From Cytobacillus dafuensis (GTDB lineage Bacteria; Bacillota; Bacilli; Bacillales; Cytobacillaceae): 64,000 nt of DNA. This document shows positions 59,660 to 64,000 of the stretch, piece by piece (the stretch's first letter is position 1; each line of letters begins with the position of its first letter). The position numbers and the translations under genes were made by a program. The notes beneath the pieces are model-generated. The model had not been told where the DNA came from. It saw nothing but the letters and a program-made list of their open reading frames with translations, and did not search any database. The stretch spans positions 3,018,001 through 3,082,000 of the forward strand of contig NZ_CP042593.1 of assembly GCF_007995155.1 (NCBI RefSeq), written 5' to 3'.

Positions 59660-60748
59660 CTAATTCTCCCATCTTAGCAATAGCATTTCAGAGCTAAAGC
59701 CTGGACCTAATGCTGTGGCCAATCCGTATTCACTCGTCTTACCTATTTCCATAAATCTTTTTAGGACATATAAAATAGTAGCTGAAGACATATTACCGAA
59801 TTGCTTCAATACTTCTAGAGAGATTTTAGTCATTTGTGGATCAATCTTTAATGAATCAACATATGCATCAATTACTTTTTTTCCTCCGGGGTGTGCAATA
59901 AAATGTTGAATATCACCTAAATCCAACTTCTTTTGAAGTAAAAAATTATTTACATTTGGCTTTAACCAGCTCTCGATAATCGATGGAATGTCCTTAGAGA
60001 AGATTACATAAAGCCCGTCATCCCTTATCTCCCAGCCCATAACATCTAAAGAATTTGGTAATAAGGTTGAATGAGTTCTAATAATTTTTGGTACAGATTC
60101 AAGCTTTTGAAATATTCCCCTATCAACCTGTTCCCCGACAACAAGTGCACATGCAACCCCATCTGCAAAAAGTGAAGTTCCTATTAAGTTACTTTTTGAC
60201 CGATCATTTCTTTGAAAGGTTAGGCTGCATAATTCAACCGATAGTACCAATACTTTAGCCAATGGAAATGCAAGACAGTATTCAAATGCACGTGACAAGC
60301 CTGAGGCGCCACCAGCGCAGCCTAATCCCCATATAGGAATTCTTTTTGTATTTTGTGAGAATGGAAGCTTATTCATAATCCTTGCTTCAATGCTTGGCGT
60401 CGCAAGTCCTGAGCTTGAAATAAAAAAAATCGCTTCAATTTCATTGTATGGAACTTCACTTTTTAGAAAGTCATCGTTCATTAGGCATTTTTTAATTGCT
60501 TCAGCCCCTAAATCAGTTGCACAATCAATATACGCTTCATTTTTTTCTGAGAAGGTTTTATCAGTTTTAAACCAGTTCATGTCTTTAGCAAAATGCCTTT
60601 TTTCAATTTGACCATTATGAAAAACCTGTAATAATCTTTCAATATTATGAAAGGAATCAGAAAATAAATCTCTTGCAAAATCCATGACCTCATCCTGCTT
60701 AAGAATATGTCTTGGGATAGCTTCTGCAATTGATACGATTGATGGCAT
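59660..60748 (-). CDS. bcsA: Type III polyketide synthase BcsA/BpsA
   Basis: 362 residues. Chalcone-synthase triad: Cys144 (WGLGCAGGASG), His286 (FIAHPGGKKV) and Asn319 (FGNMSSATILYVL), in the usual spacing. AAGGAGAGG lies before the ATG. The B. subtilis enzyme extends long acyl-CoA with malonyl-CoA to alkylpyrones. Followed directly by ypbQ. Membrane-lipid product is inferred from the family. Confidence 0.95.
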   Translation of the reverse strand: MPSIVSIAEAIPRHILKQDEVMDFARDLFSDSFHNIERLLQVFHNGQIEKRHFAKDMNWFKTDKTFSEKNEAYIDCATDLGAEAIKKCLMNDDFLKSEVPYNEIEAIFFISSSGLATPSIEARIMNKLPFSQNTKRIPIWGLGCAGGASGLSRAFEYCLAFPLAKVLVLSVELCSLTFQRNDRSKSNLIGTSLFADGVACALVVGEQVDRGIFQKLESVPKIIRTHSTLLPNSLDVMGWEIRDDGLYVIFSKDIPSIIESWLKPNVNNFLLQKKLDLGDIQHFIAHPGGKKVIDAYVDSLKIDPQMTKISLEVLKQFGNMSSATILYVLKRFMEIGKTSEYGLATALGPGFSSEMLLLRWEN

Positions 60749-61024
60749 TGCGTCCTCTCCTTCTTAACACTTAATGATATTTTTTCCCACAAATTGCATA
60801 ATATTCATTATGTTGCTAGAATCAGGAAATAAAAAAGCTCCCCCAAATGAGGAAGCAAAAGTCTTGAAGGAGTCGTTGTGCAATTTAATTATAGATTTTT
60901 TTTAAAAAGGATACATCACCAAATCTTTTCCAATTAATTTTTTTGTGTTTTTTCAAAAAATTATACGTTTGAATTAAAAAATGATGTTAAAATAGTCCTA
61001 GTTAATAAGTTGGAGGAATGCCGG

Positions 61025-61480
61025 GTGACATTAACCAAAAGTGTGACAGATATATTAAACGGGACTATTGATGCGGTGAAATCAGTCTTACCATTGGAGA
61101 TTACAGTAGAAAAACCTGCATTATTTAATCAACCCTTCACCCAGCATTCTATTGGTGTATTAATAGGATTGACAGGAGATGCAAGGGGCCGTATTATCAT
61201 TGACGGCGATGAAATGATTTTCGGGAAAATTGGGGAAGCCATGTTTGGAATGGTCCTTGAGGGTGAAATGCTTGAATCCTTTGCGGGAGAGCTCGGCAAT
61301 ATGATTGCAGGCAGTATTTCTACATATGCCTCACAAAGAGGCTTTGAGATGGATATAACACCTCCAACGGTTTTAGTCGGCCAAACAAAGGTATATGGGT
61401 TTACAAAAGCCTTCAGACTGCCAATCACTATTCAAAATGTTGGTAGTTTAATGATTGTTTTAATGGTGGAATTAAATTAA
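61025..61480 (+). CDS. CheX-like chemotaxis phosphatase
   Basis: 151 residues from the GTG at 61025 (MTLTKSVTDILNG), 8 nt after GGAGG; an earlier TTG includes that site. CheX/CheC-type fold: IGVLIGLTGDARGRIIIDGDE, then ESFAGELGNMIAGSISTYA with the E-x-x-N active-site motif for CheY-P dephosphorylation, and GSLMIVLMVEL. One motif only, as in CheX. No chemotaxis genes nearby. Own terminator. Confidence 0.88.
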   Translation: MTLTKSVTDILNGTIDAVKSVLPLEITVEKPALFNQPFTQHSIGVLIGLTGDARGRIIIDGDEMIFGKIGEAMFGMVLEGEMLESFAGELGNMIAGSISTYASQRGFEMDITPPTVLVGQTKVYGFTKAFRLPITIQNVGSLMIVLMVELN

Positions 61481-61482
61481 TC

Positions 61483-61510
61483 AACGGTACGTATCGTACC
61501 GTTTTTTATT
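61483..61510 (+). terminator. Terminator of cheX
   Basis: AACGGTACG-TAT-CGTACCGT then TTTTTATTTT, two bp after the stop. Confidence 0.92.
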
Positions 61511-61520
61511 TTCATAAAAA

Positions 61521-61664
61521 TTAATCCTTTGATGAAAAATCATTTTCATTCTTTTGCTTTTGAACTTCAATAATAATTTTTTTCTTTACTAATTTACCGC
61601 ACCCCTTGCATACTACTTCGTGGTTATATAATAGTCTGCAATAATCGCAATAATATTTTTCCAT
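61521..61664 (-). CDS. Small zinc-ribbon-like protein, 47 residues
   Basis: MEKYYCDYCRLLYNHEVVCK, then GCGKLVKKKIIIEVQKQKNE. Two CxxC pairs form a zinc ribbon. AGGAAGTGAG lies 9 nt before the ATG. Lysine-rich tail. It converges with cheX, whose terminator lies between. Probably binds zinc; function unknown. Confidence 0.72.
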   Translation of the reverse strand: MEKYYCDYCRLLYNHEVVCKGCGKLVKKKIIIEVQKQKNENDFSSKD

Positions 61665-61802
61665 ATGATACTCACTTCCTGTAACACTGTTTCCGTATTA
61701 TATTTTTTTCGTTTTAAATGTGTGATTAAATGGAAAATCGTTATTTAAAAAATATTACTTTAATAAATAATGTTAATTCGTTTCTCTGCTTTTAATCCTT
61801 TA

Positions 61803-62038
61803 TTAAAATTTCAGAATCACCCGAAAATATTCTGAGTCTTCCTTTAAAATGACCTTATCCCTCCCCGCATTCATCTTCAAACATTTTAATTCCCTCAGCT
61901 TCAAATTGTTTAACCGCATTTACAACAACGAGTAAATATTCCTAATTCTTTGCCAGCATATTTTTTTGTTACTATACCCTTCTTAAAAAATATGCTACCT
62001 TTGAATTTTATATCATAGGTTTCTCTATTTTCACCCAT
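61803..62038 (-). pseudogene. Doubly frameshifted gene remnant
   Basis: Starts with AGGGG and an ATG: MGENRETYDIKFKGSIFFKK, GIVTKKYAGKELGI in frame one. After a one-base shift LLVVVNAVKQFEAEGIKMFE continues in frame two, and after another shift DKVILKEDSEYFRVILKF ends at TAA. The three pieces join into one plausible protein of about 77 residues. Two indels make it a pseudogene; errors are unlikely at both. Confidence 0.6.
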
Positions 62039-62060
62039 AAAAAATCCCCTAATAGCAGAC

Positions 62061-62212
62061 AGTTGAATGTTTTCTTTTTCTGTCTACTAGTGAATTATAT
62101 AACTGTGCTTTTGCTGAAGGATAAATTGAAGGACATGTTGAAATTGTTAATGATGTTAAACTAACTTTCGATAGTGGAGAAGAATCTCCAATTTTCTTTT
62201 TACCTAAATAGA
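62061..62212 (+). pseudogene. Possible gene remnant with internal stop
   Basis: One frame reads TVECFLFLSTSELYNCAFAE G, a TAA, then IEGHVEIVNDVKLTFDSGEE and SPIFFLPK before TAG. No start or ribosome site. Followed by a good terminator. Weak evidence, by composition only. Confidence 0.3.
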
Positions 62213-62216
62213 TTGT

Positions 62217-62250
62217 CAAAGCCCCTTAAATTTTAGAAGGGCTTTTTAAG
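62217..62250 (+). terminator. Terminator after the remnant
   Basis: AAAGCCCCTT-AAATTTTAG-AAGGGCTTTTT, an intact stem with T-run although no intact gene ends here on the plus strand. Confidence 0.75.
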
Positions 62251-62310
62251 AATTATATAGGTATAGTAGATAAACGGATATAATATCTTAAAGATGAGAG
62301 GAGATTGGGA

Positions 62311-62622
62311 ATGTCTGATACAGTTGGACTGTCATTAACAATTCTGTTTGAAATTATTGCGTTTAGTATAATCAACTTTTATGTATTCAAGTTTTCTCAG
62401 AAAGATATTAAAAGAAGAATATGGTCAGGGGTTATTTTTCTCCTCTTAACACCACTTATTTTCTTTGGCACTTTATTTTTTGTCTTATTCTTTGATGAAA
62501 GTGGTTGGGGTGCAGGTATATTAACTGTCGTTTTTACTGGTCTTTATATCATAAACGGTATTTTAGTGTTACTTTCTTCCATCTGTTTATATTTTATGAA
62601 ATCTAAAAAACGAGTAGTTTAG
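62311..62622 (+). CDS. Hypothetical three-helix membrane protein
   Basis: 103 residues from MSDTVGLSLTILFEIIAFSI, seven nt after GGAG. Hydrophobic helices at about 6-26, 37-61 and 69-95, with a basic C-terminus (KSKKRVV). The DESGWGAG loop lies outside if the positive-inside rule holds. No family recognised. Confidence 0.65.
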   Translation: MSDTVGLSLTILFEIIAFSIINFYVFKFSQKDIKRRIWSGVIFLLLTPLIFFGTLFFVLFFDESGWGAGILTVVFTGLYIINGILVLLSSICLYFMKSKKRVV

Positions 62623-62703
62623 TAAGGTGATTTCACTTTATAATCTCTCAATTGAGAAGGGACTATTTGCTGTATGTTATTCGTTTACGTTTCATAACAA
62701 AAA

Positions 62704-62759
62704 ACGTCACCTCCAATTGCTTATCTAATTATTATTAGATAAGCAATTGGTGATGACGT
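62704..62759 (-). terminator. Long hairpin terminator downstream of pbuX
   Basis: ACGTCACCTCCAATTGCTTA / TAAGCAATTGGTGATGACGT, stem over 20 bp; on the minus strand followed by TTTTTTG. Another hairpin, CGACATATTTT-CACCT-AAAATATGTCG (62762-62788), lies between it and the pbuX stop, and AGTGAAAATTCACT after that. Confidence 0.8.
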
Positions 62760-62824
62760 ATCGACATATTTTCACCTAAAATATGTCGGGTATTCTAAGT
62801 GAAAATTCACTCATGGTTTCCAAT

Positions 62825-64000
62825 CTATAATACCTTTGATTCTTTTATTTTTACAGGATGTTTCTGTTTGAACTTTATTTCATTAAATAGAATATTTAAT
62901 AAAATCGCTGTTAGGCTCCCTGCTACTATTCCATTTTCAGTCAAAATTCGAATGCTATCAGGCAGCTGAGCAAATAACCCTGGTACAACAGAAACGCCAA
63001 GTCCCATTCCTACAGAACAGGCAATAATCAATAAATTTTCCTGTGATGCAAATTCAACTTTGCTCAGCATTTTTATTCCGGAAGCAACAACCATACCGAA
63101 CATGGCAACCATTGCTCCTCCTAAAACTGGAGCAGGAATGATGGTTGTTATTGCCCCAATTTTCGGAACGAAACCAAGCAAAATAAGCATGGAAGCTGCA
63201 GTATAAATGACATTGTTCGATTTAACTCCAGAAATTTGAATTAGGCCAACATTTTGCGAATAGGTGGTATAAGGAAATGAATTGAAAATACCGCCGATAA
63301 TGCTTGCTAACCCTTCAGCGCGGTACCCATTCACCAAATCTTTTTCTTCAATTTTCTTACCACAAATGTCACCTAGTGCAAAATAAACACCAGAAGATTC
63401 AACTAAACTTACTAATGCAACAAGAATCATTGTGATGATAGGTGTTATTTCAAAGGTTGGCAGCCCAAAATAAAACGGCTTTGCCATATGAAACCATGAA
63501 GCTTCTCCTACAGCAGTAAAATCAACTTTTCCCATAAATGAAGCTGCAATAGTTCCCGCAATTAAACCGATTAGAATCGAAATAGAACGAATGAATCCTT
63601 TTGAAAACCTGAATAGGAGAATTATGAATAGTAGAGTACCAAATGCAAGAGCAATATTGGATAAAGCTCCAAAATCAGGACTTCCTTGACCTCCAGCCAT
63701 ATTATTCATTGCCACTGGGACAAGTGTAATCCCGATAATTGTTACCACCGATCCTGTAACAACTGGCGGAAAAAATCTTACGAGTTTCCCAAAATATTTA
63801 CCTATTATTACTACAAAAACACCTGATACTAGAATAGCTCCGTAAATAGCTGATATCCCATATTGATTTCCTATAGCAATGATGGGACCTACAGCTGTAA
63901 ATGTACATCCTAATACAATAGGAAGACCTATTCCAAAATACTTGTTTCTCCAAACTTGAAGGATTGTAGCCACACCACTTGTCAAAATATCTATGGATAC
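62825..64000 (-). CDS. pbuX: Xanthine/uracil permease PbuX (5' end outside the window)
   Basis: At least 391 residues visible; the gene runs past the right edge, so its start is not seen. NCS2/nucleobase:cation symporter-2 family: GCTFTAVGPIIAIGNQYG, VSLVESSGVYFALGDICG, EGLASIIGGIFNSFPYTTYSQNVGLIQISGV (with the NxxGxxxxT-type motif SQNVGLIQISGV) and TTIIPAPVLGGAMVAMFGMV. Twelve or so helices. Placement beside bcsA as in B. subtilis supports PbuX over PbuG or PyrP. The xpt gene and its purine riboswitch would lie outside the window. Confidence 0.9.
   Translation of the reverse strand, partial: VSIDILTSGVATILQVWRNKYFGIGLPIVLGCTFTAVGPIIAIGNQYGISAIYGAILVSGVFVVIIGKYFGKLVRFFPPVVTGSVVTIIGITLVPVAMNNMAGGQGSPDFGALSNIALAFGTLLFIILLFRFSKGFIRSISILIGLIAGTIAASFMGKVDFTAVGEASWFHMAKPFYFGLPTFEITPIITMILVALVSLVESSGVYFALGDICGKKIEEKDLVNGYRAEGLASIIGGIFNSFPYTTYSQNVGLIQISGVKSNNVIYTAASMLILLGFVPKIGAITTIIPAPVLGGAMVAMFGMVVASGIKMLSKVEFASQENLLIIACSVGMGLGVSVVPGLFAQLPDSIRILTENGIVAGSLTAILLNILFNEIKFKQKHPVKIKESKVL

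Overview
The window comes from a low-GC, endospore-forming Firmicute of the family Bacillaceae. Evidence: A+T-rich intergenic DNA, AGGAGG-type ribosome binding sites, several TTG/GTG starts, a small acid-soluble spore protein (SspL), a sigma-W-type promoter, MntR, bacilliredoxin, a bacillopeptidase F-type protease, and gene order recalling the B. subtilis yp* region (pbuX-bcsA-ypbQ-ypbR, ypcP, sspL, ypdQ-ypeP-ypeQ-cspD, ypgQ-ypgR-yphP). It is chromosomal. No tRNA, rRNA, CRISPR array, prophage or intact IS element was seen. Most genes lie on the minus strand. pbuX is cut by the right window edge.

Layout. (1) 1-0.75 kb: secreted Pro-Pro endopeptidase-like metalloprotease. (2) 0.9-11 kb: large tellurite/envelope-stress (Ter) locus: TerD, TelA and YceG in one block; then HAD phosphatase, StiP/Pelota protein, phosphoribosyltransferase-TRSP, HpcH-type C-C lyase, TerC and a second TerD. 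A near-perfect sigma-W promoter lies at its head. A small membrane gene on the opposite strand splits the locus. (3) 11-19 kb: housekeeping (YpjP, aminotransferase, YpiP methyltransferase, bacilliredoxin, CvfC, ABC-F, HD phosphohydrolase). (4) 19-27 kb: accessory genes (methyltransferase/DinB, acetyltransferases, DegV, amidohydrolase) and a 1024-residue GNAT fusion preceded by a 19-codon leader ORF. (5) 27-36.4 kb: tandem pair of about 1450-residue subtilisin-family secreted proteins. The first has an intact catalytic triad. The second has lost catalytic His and Ser and is a predicted pseudoprotease. (6) 36.4-37.2 kb: decayed genes, including an HNH-nuclease fragment. (7) 37-48 kb: fhs, metA, AIM24, methyltransferase, MntR, TopB, WrbA, and an mhq-type quinone/catechol detoxification operon with a palindromic operator. 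(8) 48-64 kb: cspD, RNase H-like genes, SspL, 5'-3' exonuclease, sulfurtransferase, two-GTPase bacterial dynamin, type III polyketide synthase with its methyltransferase, CheX, pseudogene remnants and pbuX.

Themes: envelope and membrane stress (Ter module, dynamin, BcsA/YpbQ), electrophile/thiol stress (mhq genes, WrbA, bacilliredoxin, sulfurtransferase) and secreted proteolysis. Three states of one GC-rich intergenic repeat (intact, intact with an insertion, and a core-less scar) show an active or recently active short repeat family.

All family calls rest on reading motifs and overall resemblance; no database search was run.
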